Source: Oceanospirillaceae bacterium | Lineage (GTDB): Bacteria; Pseudomonadota; Gammaproteobacteria; Pseudomonadales; Balneatricaceae | Direction: 5' to 3' | Length of the DNA stretch: 61,448 nucleotides | Assembly (NCBI GenBank): GCA_003521845.1 | Contig: DPHB01000062.1 | Span: 12,652 to 74,099 of the forward strand | Shown here: positions 1 to 6,831 of the stretch, piece after piece | How positions within the stretch are numbered: the stretch's first letter is position 1 | How the letters are laid out: every line of letters begins with the position of its first letter | The notes under the pieces: model-generated | Told to the model about the DNA's origin: nothing | Database searches by the model: none | Seen by the model: the letters and a program-made list of their open reading frames with translations, nothing else | Made by a program: the position numbers and the translations under genes

Positions 1-141
1 CACCCTCATGGTGGTGGTGAAGGTCGTACCTCTGGTGGCCGTCATCCAGTATCTCCATGGGGTACGCCTACTAAGGGTTATAAGACCCGTAGTAACAAGC
101 GCACGGACAAGTTGATTGTTCGTCGTCGTAACGCTAAATAA
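1..141 (+). CDS. rplB: 50S ribosomal protein L2, C-terminal fragment (cut by window start)
   Basis: An open frame enters the window and ends at TAA, leaving 46 residues. They hold the HPHGGGEGR loop and an Arg/Lys-rich tail typical of the end of L2, which binds 23S rRNA near the peptidyl transferase centre. The gene lies directly before rpsS, as in the S10 operon. Only the C-terminus is visible, because the gene is cut by the window edge rather than truncated in the genome. Confidence 0.96.
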   Translation, partial: HPHGGGEGRTSGGRHPVSPWGTPTKGYKTRSNKRTDKLIVRRRNAK

Positions 142-157
142 TTAAGAGGAAACGGCT

Positions 158-433
158 GTGCCACGTTCACTAAAGAAAGGTCCCTTTATCGACCTTCATT
201 TGATGAAAAAGGTTGAGGCTGCAGTTGAAGCAGGTGACCGCAAGCCTATCAAGACTTGGTCACGACGCTCTACTATCTTCCCAAACTTTGTTGGGTTGAC
301 GATTGCAGTCCATAACGGACGCCAACACGTACCAGTCTTCGTATCTGAAGATATGGTTGGGCATAAACTCGGCGAATTTGCTGCAACACGTACCTATAAA
401 GGTCACGTTGCAGACAAGAAAGCCAAGCGCTAA
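158..433 (+). CDS. rpsS: 30S ribosomal protein S19
   Basis: The product is 91 residues, close to the usual 92, and opens with the family signature PRSLKKGPF. S19 binds 16S rRNA in the small-subunit head beside S13. The start is a GTG, preceded by the Shine-Dalgarno sequence AGAGGA about 8 nt upstream. It lies 16 nt after rplB and 11 nt before rplV, so it is co-transcribed within the S10 operon. Confidence 0.97.
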   Translation: MPRSLKKGPFIDLHLMKKVEAAVEAGDRKPIKTWSRRSTIFPNFVGLTIAVHNGRQHVPVFVSEDMVGHKLGEFAATRTYKGHVADKKAKR

Positions 434-444
434 AGGAGAAGATG

Positions 445-777
445 ATGGAAATCACTGCAAAGCACATCGGTGCTCGTATCTCCGCCCAGAAAGCGCGTTT
501 GGTTGCTGATCAAATTCGCGGTAAGCGAGTAGATGAAGCTCTAAACATTCTATCCTACAGCCCTAAGAAAGGTGCTGAGTTGGTGAAGAAGGTTTTGGAT
601 TCAGCTATCGCCAATGCTGAACATAATAACGGTCTGGATGTTGACGAATTGATGGTTTCTACCATTTTCGTTGACGAAGGTATGACCATGAAGCGTATCA
701 AGCCACGTGCCAAGGGCCGTGCGGATCGAATCCTAAAGCGCTCCTGTCATATTACCGTGAAAGTTGCTGAGGTCTAG
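445..777 (+). CDS. rplV: 50S ribosomal protein L22
   Basis: The product is 110 residues and matches L22 throughout, including the C-terminal stretch with RAKGRADRI that forms the beta-hairpin lining the nascent-peptide exit tunnel. Two ATG codons are adjacent (442 and 445). The second gives the usual M-E start and is preceded by AGGAGA. The gene sits between rpsS and rpsC in the conserved S10 order. Confidence 0.97.
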   Translation: MEITAKHIGARISAQKARLVADQIRGKRVDEALNILSYSPKKGAELVKKVLDSAIANAEHNNGLDVDELMVSTIFVDEGMTMKRIKPRAKGRADRILKRSCHITVKVAEV

Positions 778-785
778 GAGTTACC

Positions 786-1466
786 ATGGGTCAAAAAGTA
801 CATCCAACGGGAATTCGTCTAGGTATTGTTAAAGATCATACCTCTACTTGGTATGCATCTCGCGCTACTTATGCGAAGAACTTGTTACAGGATCTGAAGG
901 TTCGTGAGTTCCTGGAAAAGCGTCTTGAACGCGCTTCTGTGAGCCGCATCGACATCGAACGTCCTGCGCAAAACGCACGCATTACTATCCACACCGCTCG
1001 TCCTGGTATTGTTATCGGTAAGAAAGGTGAAGACGTAGAAAAGCTACGCGCTGAATGCTCTAAGATGATGGGCGTGCCTGTGCACATCAACATCGAAGAA
1101 ATTCGCAAGCCAGAGCTTGATGCTAAGTTAGTTGCACAAAGTGTTGCTAGCCAGCTAGAACGTCGAGTTATGTTCCGTCGCGCTATGAAGCGTGCGGTAC
1201 AAAACGCAATGCGTCTTGGTGCCAAGGGTATCAAGATCTCATTAGGTGGCCGTCTGGGCGGTGCAGAAATTGCACGTACAGAATGGTACCGTGAAGGCCG
1301 CGTGCCTTTGCACACCTTGCGTGCCGACATCGATTACGCTGCATATGAAGCTCATACTACGTATGGCATCATCGGCATTAAAGTTTGGATTTTCAAAGGT
1401 GAAATCTTAGGTGGTATCGACGAAGTTCGTGCTGCTAAAGGTGACACTAAGAAAAAAGCTAAGTAG
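786..1466 (+). CDS. rpsC: 30S ribosomal protein S3
   Basis: The product is 226 residues, near the family's usual length of about 230. It starts MGQKVHPTG, and the type II KH domain shows its GKKG loop at about residues 78-81. S3 sits at the mRNA entry channel of the 30S subunit. The C-terminus is a Lys-rich tail. The start ATG lies 8 nt after rplV and has an AGGAG ribosome-binding site. Confidence 0.97.
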   Translation: MGQKVHPTGIRLGIVKDHTSTWYASRATYAKNLLQDLKVREFLEKRLERASVSRIDIERPAQNARITIHTARPGIVIGKKGEDVEKLRAECSKMMGVPVHINIEEIRKPELDAKLVAQSVASQLERRVMFRRAMKRAVQNAMRLGAKGIKISLGGRLGGAEIARTEWYREGRVPLHTLRADIDYAAYEAHTTYGIIGIKVWIFKGEILGGIDEVRAAKGDTKKKAK

Positions 1467-1477
1467 GGGATACGTCA

Positions 1478-1891
1478 ATGCTGCAACCTAAGCGCATGAA
1501 GTTCCGCAAAATGCATAAAGGCCGTAACCGTGGCCTAGCGCATCGCGGAAGTAAAGTTAGCTTTGGCGAATTCGGATTAAAGGCCACAGGTCGTGGTCGT
1601 ATTACTGCTCGTCAAATTGAAGCGGCTCGTCGTACTATGACGCGTCACATCAAACGTGGTGGTAAGATCTGGATCCGCGTTTTCCCGGACAAGCCGATTA
1701 CCCAAAAGCCTCTTGAAGTTCGTCAAGGTAAGGGTAAGGGTAACGTTGAATATTGGGTAGCCCAAATTCAACCTGGTAAAGTCCTGTTTGAAATGGAAGG
1801 TGTTTCTGAGAATCTAGCCAGCGAAGCGTTTGCTCTAGCTGCTGCTAAGTTACCTCTGGCCACCACTTTTGTTAAGCGGACGGTAATGTAA
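1478..1891 (+). CDS. rplP: 50S ribosomal protein L16
   Basis: The product is 137 residues. It begins MLQPKRMKFRK and carries the basic core, followed by FPDKPITQKP, of L16, a 23S rRNA-binding protein near the A site and the L7/L12 stalk base. Its TAA stop overlaps the ATG of rpmC (TAATG), so translation of the two genes is likely coupled. Confidence 0.97.
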   Translation: MLQPKRMKFRKMHKGRNRGLAHRGSKVSFGEFGLKATGRGRITARQIEAARRTMTRHIKRGGKIWIRVFPDKPITQKPLEVRQGKGKGNVEYWVAQIQPGKVLFEMEGVSENLASEAFALAAAKLPLATTFVKRTVM

Positions 1892-2082
1892 TGAATACTA
1901 CAGAATTGCGTGAAAAGTCTGTTGACGATTTGCAAGCAGAGTTGCTGAACCTTTTGAAGGATCAGTTCAACTTGCGCATGCAAAAGGCTTCAGGCCAACT
2001 GGCTCAGTCTCACTTGTTGGGACAGGCGCGTCGCGATATCGCCCGCGTAAAAACTATTCTGAACGAAAAGGCAGGTAACTGA
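1891..2082 (+). CDS. rpmC: 50S ribosomal protein L29
   Basis: The product is 63 residues, the normal size for L29, with the two-helix pattern LREKSVDDLQAELL and the C-terminal RRDIARVKTIL motif. L29 sits at the polypeptide exit, where chaperones and SRP dock. Its start overlaps the rplP stop by one base, and rpsQ begins 2 nt after its own stop. Confidence 0.96.
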   Translation: MNTTELREKSVDDLQAELLNLLKDQFNLRMQKASGQLAQSHLLGQARRDIARVKTILNEKAGN

Positions 2083-2083
2083 T

Positions 2084-2347
2084 ATGACGGCATCTGAACA
2101 GCCTCGTATGGCAACCGGCCGCGTGGTTAGTGACAAGATGGATAAGTCCATCACGGTACTAATCGAGCGTCGAGTAAAGCACCCTATCTATCACAAGTAT
2201 GTTAAGCGTTCTACTAAGCTGCATGCTCATGATGAGAACAACGAGTGCAACATGGGTGACCTAGTTACCATTTGCGAAACGCGTCCAATTTCCAAAACCA
2301 AGTCTTGGTCTTTGGTAAAGATTGAAGAAAGCGCAGCAAAGGTGTAG
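2084..2347 (+). CDS. rpsQ: 30S ribosomal protein S17
   Basis: The product is 87 residues. It has the GRVVSDKMDKSITV strand and a late ICETRPISKTKSW motif, typical of the OB-fold S17, a primary 16S rRNA binder in the body of the 30S subunit. It is the last gene of the S10 operon. A candidate promoter for the following spc operon is embedded in its 3' end and overlaps the stop codon. Confidence 0.97.
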   Translation: MTASEQPRMATGRVVSDKMDKSITVLIERRVKHPIYHKYVKRSTKLHAHDENNECNMGDLVTICETRPISKTKSWSLVKIEESAAKV

Positions 2348-2350
2348 AAT
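2322..2350 (+). promoter_or_regulatory. Candidate sigma70 promoter for the spc operon
   Basis: A TTGAAG -35 hexamer (2322-2327) is separated by exactly 17 bp from a TAGAAT -10 hexamer (2345-2350). The -10 overlaps the rpsQ TAG stop. It would start transcription in the 120 bp gap before rplN. The assignment rests on sequence match and position only. Confidence 0.55.
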
Positions 2351-2467
2351 ACACGCCTTTGCTTCAGGGGATCCCGGTTTTGGGGTGGAAATCGATCAAA
2401 AAATAACCAATTTGGGTGTTTTTTGCAGATTGAATCACAAAATCGGCCCATAAGTTTGGAGTAAACC

Positions 2468-2836
2468 ATGATTCAAACAGAATCTATGCTTGATGTTGCT
2501 GATAACAGCGGCGCCAAGCGAGTACAGTGCATCAAGGTTCTTGGCGGTTCTCACCGTCGTTACGCCGGTATTGGTGACGTTATTAAAATTACTGTTAAGG
2601 AAGCAATTCCACGCGGTAAGGTTAAGAAAGGTCAGGTACTGAAGGCTGTTGTAGTACGTACCCGTAAAGGTGTTCGTCGTCCGGATGGTTCTATCATTCG
2701 TTTCGACGTGAATTCAGCTGTATTGCTGAATGCAAACGATGCCCCTATCGGAACTCGTATTTTCGGCCCCGTAACACGTGAGTTACGTAACGAGAAGTTT
2801 ATGAAAATTATTTCCCTGGCTCCTGAAGTACTTTAA
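2468..2836 (+). CDS. rplN: 50S ribosomal protein L14
   Basis: The product is 122 residues, the standard length for L14. It opens MIQTESMLDVADNSGA and contains the RRPDGSIIRFD and GTRIFGPV motifs. L14 binds 23S rRNA and forms an intersubunit bridge. It is the first gene of the spc operon. A 120 bp gap separates it from rpsQ and an unusually long 210 bp gap separates it from rplX. Confidence 0.97.
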   Translation: MIQTESMLDVADNSGAKRVQCIKVLGGSHRRYAGIGDVIKITVKEAIPRGKVKKGQVLKAVVVRTRKGVRRPDGSIIRFDVNSAVLLNANDAPIGTRIFGPVTRELRNEKFMKIISLAPEVL

Positions 2837-2844
2837 GAGTCATC

Positions 2845-2969
2845 TTAACTCCTGGCCTGCACTGGCTAGGAGGTTAAAGGGAAACGCTTTTGTAAGCGCT
2901 GCCTTCTAGGCATAACCCGATTTTGAAGCGCCTCTTTCTATTAGGTTAGGGGGTTGTCAAAATCGGGTT
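2845..2969 (+). other. Structured spacer inside the spc operon (rplN-rplX), three hairpins
   Basis: This spacer codes for nothing recognisable. A hairpin at 2845-2877 starts 8 nt after the rplN stop: TTAAC pairs with GTTAA, TCCT pairs with AGGA, and a single G bulges out between the two blocks. A second small hairpin, CGCTT with AAGCG around a TTGT loop, lies at 2885-2898. A perfect 13 bp inverted repeat pairs 2914-2926 with 2957-2969. The first two hairpins resemble those in the rpsN-rpsH gap. Function is unknown; RNA processing, attenuation or ribosomal-protein feedback are possibilities. Confidence 0.6.
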
Positions 2970-3046
2970 TTAGCGTAGATTAATGCAGGCTGAATTAAGC
3001 GTCGTACCTTTAGCAGTATGAGGAAGGATGTAGGAAGGAAACAAAT

Positions 3047-3361
3047 ATGCGTAAGATCAAGCGTGATGACGAAGTCATCGTGATCGCTGGTAGAGACAAG
3101 GGCAAGCGCGGCACAGTCGTAAAAGTTCTTGGCGACCGTTTTATTGTGTCTGGTATCAACATGGTGAAAAAACACACCAAGCCAAACCCAATGACTAACC
3201 AGCCTGGCGGCATCGTAGAAAAAGAAGCGACCATTTCTGCTTCTAACGTTGCTATTTTCAACTCTGCAACTGGCAAAGGCGACCGTGTTGGCTTCAAGAT
3301 TCTTGAAGACGGCAACAAGGTTCGTATCTTCAAGTCCAGCGGCGAAGAAATCGGCGCGTAA
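3047..3361 (+). CDS. rplX: 50S ribosomal protein L24
   Basis: The product is 104 residues with an N-terminal KOW motif (about residues 5-32, including GRDKGKRGTV). L24 is an early 23S rRNA assembly protein near the exit tunnel. The ATG is preceded by AGGAAGG-type sequence about 9 nt upstream. It lies after a long non-coding spacer rather than the usual few bases, and 11 nt before rplE. Confidence 0.97.
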   Translation: MRKIKRDDEVIVIAGRDKGKRGTVVKVLGDRFIVSGINMVKKHTKPNPMTNQPGGIVEKEATISASNVAIFNSATGKGDRVGFKILEDGNKVRIFKSSGEEIGA

Positions 3362-3372
3362 GGAGAGTTGAA

Positions 3373-3912
3373 ATGTCAAGATTAAAAGCTTTATACAAAG
3401 ATAGCGTTGCTACGCAGTTGCGTGAAGAGCTAGAACTAGCCAACGTTAACGAAGTACCAAAAATTACCAAAATCACCCTTAATATGGGTGTTGGTGAAGG
3501 TATCGGCGACAAGAAGATGATCGAAAATGCTGTGGCTGATTTAGAAGCCATCGCCGGTCAAAAGGTTGTTGTTACCTTGGCTCGTAAGTCCATCGCTGGC
3601 TTTAAAGTTCGCGAAGGCTGGCCAGTAGGCTGTAAAGTTACTTTACGTGGCCAGCAGATGTGGGAATTCTTTGATCGTCTAGTAGACGTGTCTATTCCTC
3701 GTATCCGTGACTTCCGTGGTATGAACCCTAAGTCGTTTGACGGCCGTGGTAACTACAGCATGGGTGTGCGTGAGCAAATCATCTTCCCAGAAATTGAATA
3801 CGATAAGGTAGACAAGCTACGTGGTATGGATATCACGATTACTACTACTGCACGTAATAACGACGAAGGCCGCGCTCTATTGACAGCGTTGGGCTTCCCA
3901 TTCAAGAAGTAG
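3373..3912 (+). CDS. rplE: 50S ribosomal protein L5
   Basis: The product is 179 residues, the exact size usual in gammaproteobacteria. It includes ITLNMGVGEG near residue 34 and RDFRGMNPKSFDGRGNY in the second half. L5 binds 5S rRNA in the central protuberance. The gene has an AGGAGAG ribosome-binding site and is spaced 10-11 nt from its neighbours. In E. coli the S8 feedback site lies at this gene's start; I did not resolve the equivalent fold here. Confidence 0.97.
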   Translation: MSRLKALYKDSVATQLREELELANVNEVPKITKITLNMGVGEGIGDKKMIENAVADLEAIAGQKVVVTLARKSIAGFKVREGWPVGCKVTLRGQQMWEFFDRLVDVSIPRIRDFRGMNPKSFDGRGNYSMGVREQIIFPEIEYDKVDKLRGMDITITTTARNNDEGRALLTALGFPFKK

Positions 3913-3922
3913 GGGCGAAACC

Positions 3923-4228
3923 ATGGCAAAATCATCCATGAAGGCACGCGAAGCTAAGCGTACTAAAACTGTAGCCAAGTATGCTGTTAAGCGTACTGCA
4001 CTTAAGGCTATCATTGCCGACGTAAACTCTTCTGACGATGATCGTTGGGACGCGCAGATAGCTCTACAGAAGCTGCCACGCGATTCCAGCCCTGTGCGTC
4101 AACAGAACCGTTGTCAAATTACTGGTCGTCCACATGCGGTTTACCGCAAGTTCGGCCTGTCTCGTATTAAGTTGCGTGAAGCAGCCATGCGAGGCGACGT
4201 ACCAGGCCTTAAGAAAGCGTCTTGGTAA
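3923..4228 (+). CDS. rpsN: 30S ribosomal protein S14 (zinc-free form)
   Basis: The product is 101 residues, the long form of S14. It has a single Cys in RNRCQITGRPH and lacks the paired CxxC motifs of the short zinc-binding form, so it is the C-minus type. The C-terminus ends KKASW as in E. coli. S14 assembles into the 30S head. It follows rplE closely, and a 148 bp structured gap then separates it from rpsH. Confidence 0.97.
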   Translation: MAKSSMKAREAKRTKTVAKYAVKRTALKAIIADVNSSDDDRWDAQIALQKLPRDSSPVRQQNRCQITGRPHAVYRKFGLSRIKLREAAMRGDVPGLKKASW

Positions 4229-4232
4229 TTTG

Positions 4233-4328
4233 AAGCTCCTCGGCTGCTACCTAGTGGCAGTCAGGGAGGCTTGAAAGTGGTTGTAGTTGACGGATTCACC
4301 GTTCTTCCAGCCACGCTTTTGTTAAGCG
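4233..4328 (+). other. Structured spacer inside the spc operon (rpsN-rpsH), two hairpins
   Basis: This spacer has no coding capacity. A long hairpin at 4233-4272 begins 4 nt after the rpsN stop: AAGC pairs with GCTT, TCC pairs with GGA, and a G bulges at the same side and position as in the rplN-rplX hairpin. An inner stem GCTGC/GTGGC-type pairing closes a short loop. A second hairpin, CGCTT/AAGCG, lies at 4314-4328. The repeated arrangement suggests a shared RNA element, but this is inference from hand folding. Confidence 0.55.
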
Positions 4329-4376
4329 ACTGTTATTGGTTGCTGCACATTAGTTAAACAATTAGGAGCTCATAAA

Positions 4377-4769
4377 ATGAGTATGCAAGATACCCTAGCG
4401 GACATGATCACTCGCGTCCGCAATGCGCATATGGCCGGCAAAGAAGCCGTTACCATGCCATCTTCCAAGTTGAAGGTTGCTGTTGCGCAGGTCCTAAAAG
4501 ACGAAGGTTATGTTACTGATCTGTCTGTGACAGACGGTGCAAAGCCTGAGTTGACCATCACTTTGAAGTACTTTGAAGGTAAGCCTGTAATCGAAAAGAT
4601 TGTGCGTATCTCCAAGCCTTCTCTACGTGTATACAAAGGCTCTACTAGCCTACCTTCTGTTGAAGGTGGTCTTGGTGTAGCTATCGTGACAACCTCTTCT
4701 GGCGTTATGACCGACCGTGCAGCTCGTGCTGCTGGTATCGGTGGTGAAGTCATCTGTACTGTATTCTAA
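4377..4769 (+). CDS. rpsH: 30S ribosomal protein S8
   Basis: The product is 130 residues with the usual start MSMQDTLADMITRVRNA and the C-terminal GGEVICTVF. S8 binds the central domain of 16S rRNA and, in E. coli, also represses the spc operon. It has a strong TTAGGAGC ribosome-binding site. Genes from here to rplO are tightly spaced (about 5-20 nt). Confidence 0.97.
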   Translation: MSMQDTLADMITRVRNAHMAGKEAVTMPSSKLKVAVAQVLKDEGYVTDLSVTDGAKPELTITLKYFEGKPVIEKIVRISKPSLRVYKGSTSLPSVEGGLGVAIVTTSSGVMTDRAARAAGIGGEVICTVF

Positions 4770-4778
4770 GGAGTTGTC

Positions 4779-5312
4779 ATGTCACGAGTAGCAAAAAGCC
4801 CTGTGGCTCTGCCAGCAGGCGTGACCGCCACCCTTGATGGTCAGGCGTTGAATGTTAAAGGTGCCAAAGGCGCTCTAGATTTGGCTATCCATGCAGACGT
4901 GGAAGTAAGCCAAGCCGATAATGAGTTGACTTTTGCAGCCCGCAACGACAGTAAGTTTGCCGTAGCAATGTCCGGTACTACCCGTGCTTTGGTTAATAAC
5001 ATGGTTTCTGGTGTAAGCGAAGGCTTCACTAAGACATTGTTGTTGCAAGGTGTTGGTTATCGTGCCGCTGCTAAAGGTTCTGTTTTGAATCTAACCTTGG
5101 GTTTTTCTCACCCAGTTGATTACGCACTACCTGAAGGCATCACTGCCGAGTGCCCAAACCAGACAACTGTAGTTGTTTCCGGTGTTGATAAGCAGCGTGT
5201 TGGCCAAGCCGCCGCTGAAATCCGTGCCTTCCGTCCACCTGAGCCTTATAAAGGTAAGGGTGTTCGCTATGCTGACGAATACGTTCGTCGCAAAGAAGCC
5301 AAGAAAAAGTAA
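4779..5312 (+). CDS. rplF: 50S ribosomal protein L6
   Basis: The product is 177 residues, the standard L6 length, beginning MSRVAKSPV and ending with a Lys-rich tail. The late motif RPPEPYKGKGVRY is diagnostic. L6 binds near the sarcin-ricin loop of 23S rRNA. It lies 9 nt after rpsH with an AAGGAG site, in the normal spc order. Confidence 0.97.
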   Translation: MSRVAKSPVALPAGVTATLDGQALNVKGAKGALDLAIHADVEVSQADNELTFAARNDSKFAVAMSGTTRALVNNMVSGVSEGFTKTLLLQGVGYRAAAKGSVLNLTLGFSHPVDYALPEGITAECPNQTTVVVSGVDKQRVGQAAAEIRAFRPPEPYKGKGVRYADEYVRRKEAKKK

Positions 5313-5331
5313 GGCATAAGGTAGGTTTACG

Positions 5332-5679
5332 ATGGAAAAGAAAATCGCTCGTTTGCGTCGCGCTGCTCGCGCACGCTTTAAGATGCGTGAAGCTGGAACT
5401 AACCGTTTGTGCGTTAACCGCACTTCCCAGCACATTTACGCACAAGTAATTTCCGGTGACGGATCTAAAGTATTGGCGCAAGCTTCTACTCTAGACCAAA
5501 GCTTGCGTGCTGACGCAACTAGCAACTCTGATGCTGCCGCTAAGGTAGGTACTTTGATTGCTGAACGCGCCAAAGAAGCAGGTGTCGAATCGGTTGCATT
5601 TGACCGTTCCGGTTTTAAATATCACGGCCGTGTGAAGGCGTTGGCGGAAGCCGCGCGTGAAGCCGGGCTGCAGTTCTAA
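5332..5679 (+). CDS. rplR: 50S ribosomal protein L18
   Basis: The product is 115 residues (117 in E. coli). It has a basic N-terminus, the NRLCVNRTSQHIYAQVI strand and a C-terminal FDRSGFKYHGRVKALA motif. L18 binds 5S rRNA together with L5 and L25. The start ATG is preceded by AAGGTAGG. It lies between rplF and rpsE as expected. Confidence 0.97.
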   Translation: MEKKIARLRRAARARFKMREAGTNRLCVNRTSQHIYAQVISGDGSKVLAQASTLDQSLRADATSNSDAAAKVGTLIAERAKEAGVESVAFDRSGFKYHGRVKALAEAAREAGLQF

Positions 5680-5690
5680 GGGATATAACA

Positions 5691-6191
5691 ATGGCTAACA
5701 TTGAACAGAAAGACGGCGATCTGCAAGAACGCTTGGTTCAGGTAAACCGTGTTGCTAAAGTTGTGAAAGGTGGTCGTATCTTCGGCTTTACCGCTCTGAC
5801 TGTAGTAGGTGACGGCAATGGTCGTGTAGGTTTCGGTCGTGGCAAGGCGCGTGAAGTGCCAGCTGCTATCCAGAAAGCTATGGAATCAGCGCGTCGCAAC
5901 ATGATTAACGTGGATTTGGATGGTACGACTATCCAGTATCCTATTAAGGCTCGCCACGGCGCTTCCAAAGTATACATGCAGCCAGCATCTGAAGGTACTG
6001 GTGTTATCGCCGGTGGTGCGATGCGTGCTGTTTTGGAAATGGCTGGTGTACATAACGTATTGGCTAAGTGCTACGGTTCTACTAATCCAGTAAACGTAGT
6101 ACGTGCAACAATCAACGGTCTGAAGGCGATGAAGTCTCCAGAAGAGATTGCAGCTAAGCGTGGTAAGTCTGTCGAAGATATTGTGGGGTAA
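5691..6191 (+). CDS. rpsE: 30S ribosomal protein S5
   Basis: The product is 166 residues. It has the S5 double-stranded RNA-binding-like N-terminal domain (VVKGGRIFGFTALTVVGD, about residues 25-42) and the S5 fold with GTGVIAGGAMRAVLE. S5 contributes to decoding accuracy beside S4. It is spaced 11 nt after rplR and 6 nt before rpmD. Confidence 0.97.
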   Translation: MANIEQKDGDLQERLVQVNRVAKVVKGGRIFGFTALTVVGDGNGRVGFGRGKAREVPAAIQKAMESARRNMINVDLDGTTIQYPIKARHGASKVYMQPASEGTGVIAGGAMRAVLEMAGVHNVLAKCYGSTNPVNVVRATINGLKAMKSPEEIAAKRGKSVEDIVG

Positions 6192-6197
6192 TGGATC

Positions 6198-6383
6198 ATG
6201 GCTAAAAAGATGATCAAGGTCACTCTAACACGCTCTCCTGTTGGCCAGTTGCCAAATCACAGGGCTTGCGTTAAGGGTTTGGGCCTGCGTCGCATGTGGC
6301 ATACAGTTGAAGTAGAAGATACTCCTTCTGTACGTGGCATGATCAACAAGGTTAACTACATGGTTCGCGTAGAAAGCGAATAA
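6198..6383 (+). CDS. rpmD: 50S ribosomal protein L30
   Basis: The product is 61 residues, the short bacterial L30 form. It includes TLTRSPVGQLPNHRA, the conserved GLRRM segment and the terminal MINKVNYMVRV. Its position between rpsE and rplO supports the call. The start ATG is preceded by a weak GGAT sequence, so translation may be coupled to rpsE, which ends 6 nt upstream. Confidence 0.96.
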   Translation: MAKKMIKVTLTRSPVGQLPNHRACVKGLGLRRMWHTVEVEDTPSVRGMINKVNYMVRVESE

Positions 6384-6394
6384 GGGTAATAGTT

Positions 6395-6829
6395 ATGCGT
6401 TTAAATACTCTATCTCCCGCTGAAGGTGCAACTCATGCACCTAAGCGTGTAGGTCGCGGCATCGGTTCCGGCCTGGGCAAGACCTGTGGTCGTGGCCACA
6501 AGGGTCAGAAGTCCCGTTCCGGTGGTTCCGTAAAGCCAGGTTTTGAAGGTGGTCAAATGCCTTTACAACGCCGCTTGCCTAAGTTCGGTTTCACGTCACG
6601 TAAAGCAGCTTTTGTTGCCGAAGTGCGTTTGAACGAATTGGCAAAGGTGAACGCTGATGTTATCGATCTAGCAGCCCTAAAGGCCGCTGACATCGTTAAT
6701 GACAGCATGAAAGAAGCCAAAGTGATTCTTAGTGGCGAAATTACCAAGGCAGTTACTGTCAAAGGTATGCGTGTAACTAAGGGCGCTCAGGCAGCTATTG
6801 AAGCTGCTGGTGGTAAAGTCGAGGCATAG
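6395..6829 (+). CDS. rplO: 50S ribosomal protein L15
   Basis: The product is 144 residues. It begins MRLNTLSPAEGATHAPKRVG, followed by the Gly/Arg-rich GRGIGSGLGKTCGRGHKGQ region that threads into 23S rRNA. It is the last ribosomal protein gene before secY, whose ATG follows after only 2 nt, so the two are probably translationally coupled. Confidence 0.97.
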   Translation: MRLNTLSPAEGATHAPKRVGRGIGSGLGKTCGRGHKGQKSRSGGSVKPGFEGGQMPLQRRLPKFGFTSRKAAFVAEVRLNELAKVNADVIDLAALKAADIVNDSMKEAKVILSGEITKAVTVKGMRVTKGAQAAIEAAGGKVEA

Positions 6830-6831
6830 TT

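Noticed and set aside
1867..4328. Shared 13-mer CTTTTGTTAAGCG at 1867-1879 (rplP end) and 4316-4328 (rpsN-rpsH gap)
   Set aside because: A 13 bp match is expected by chance several times in a window this long, and the first copy is coding sequence.
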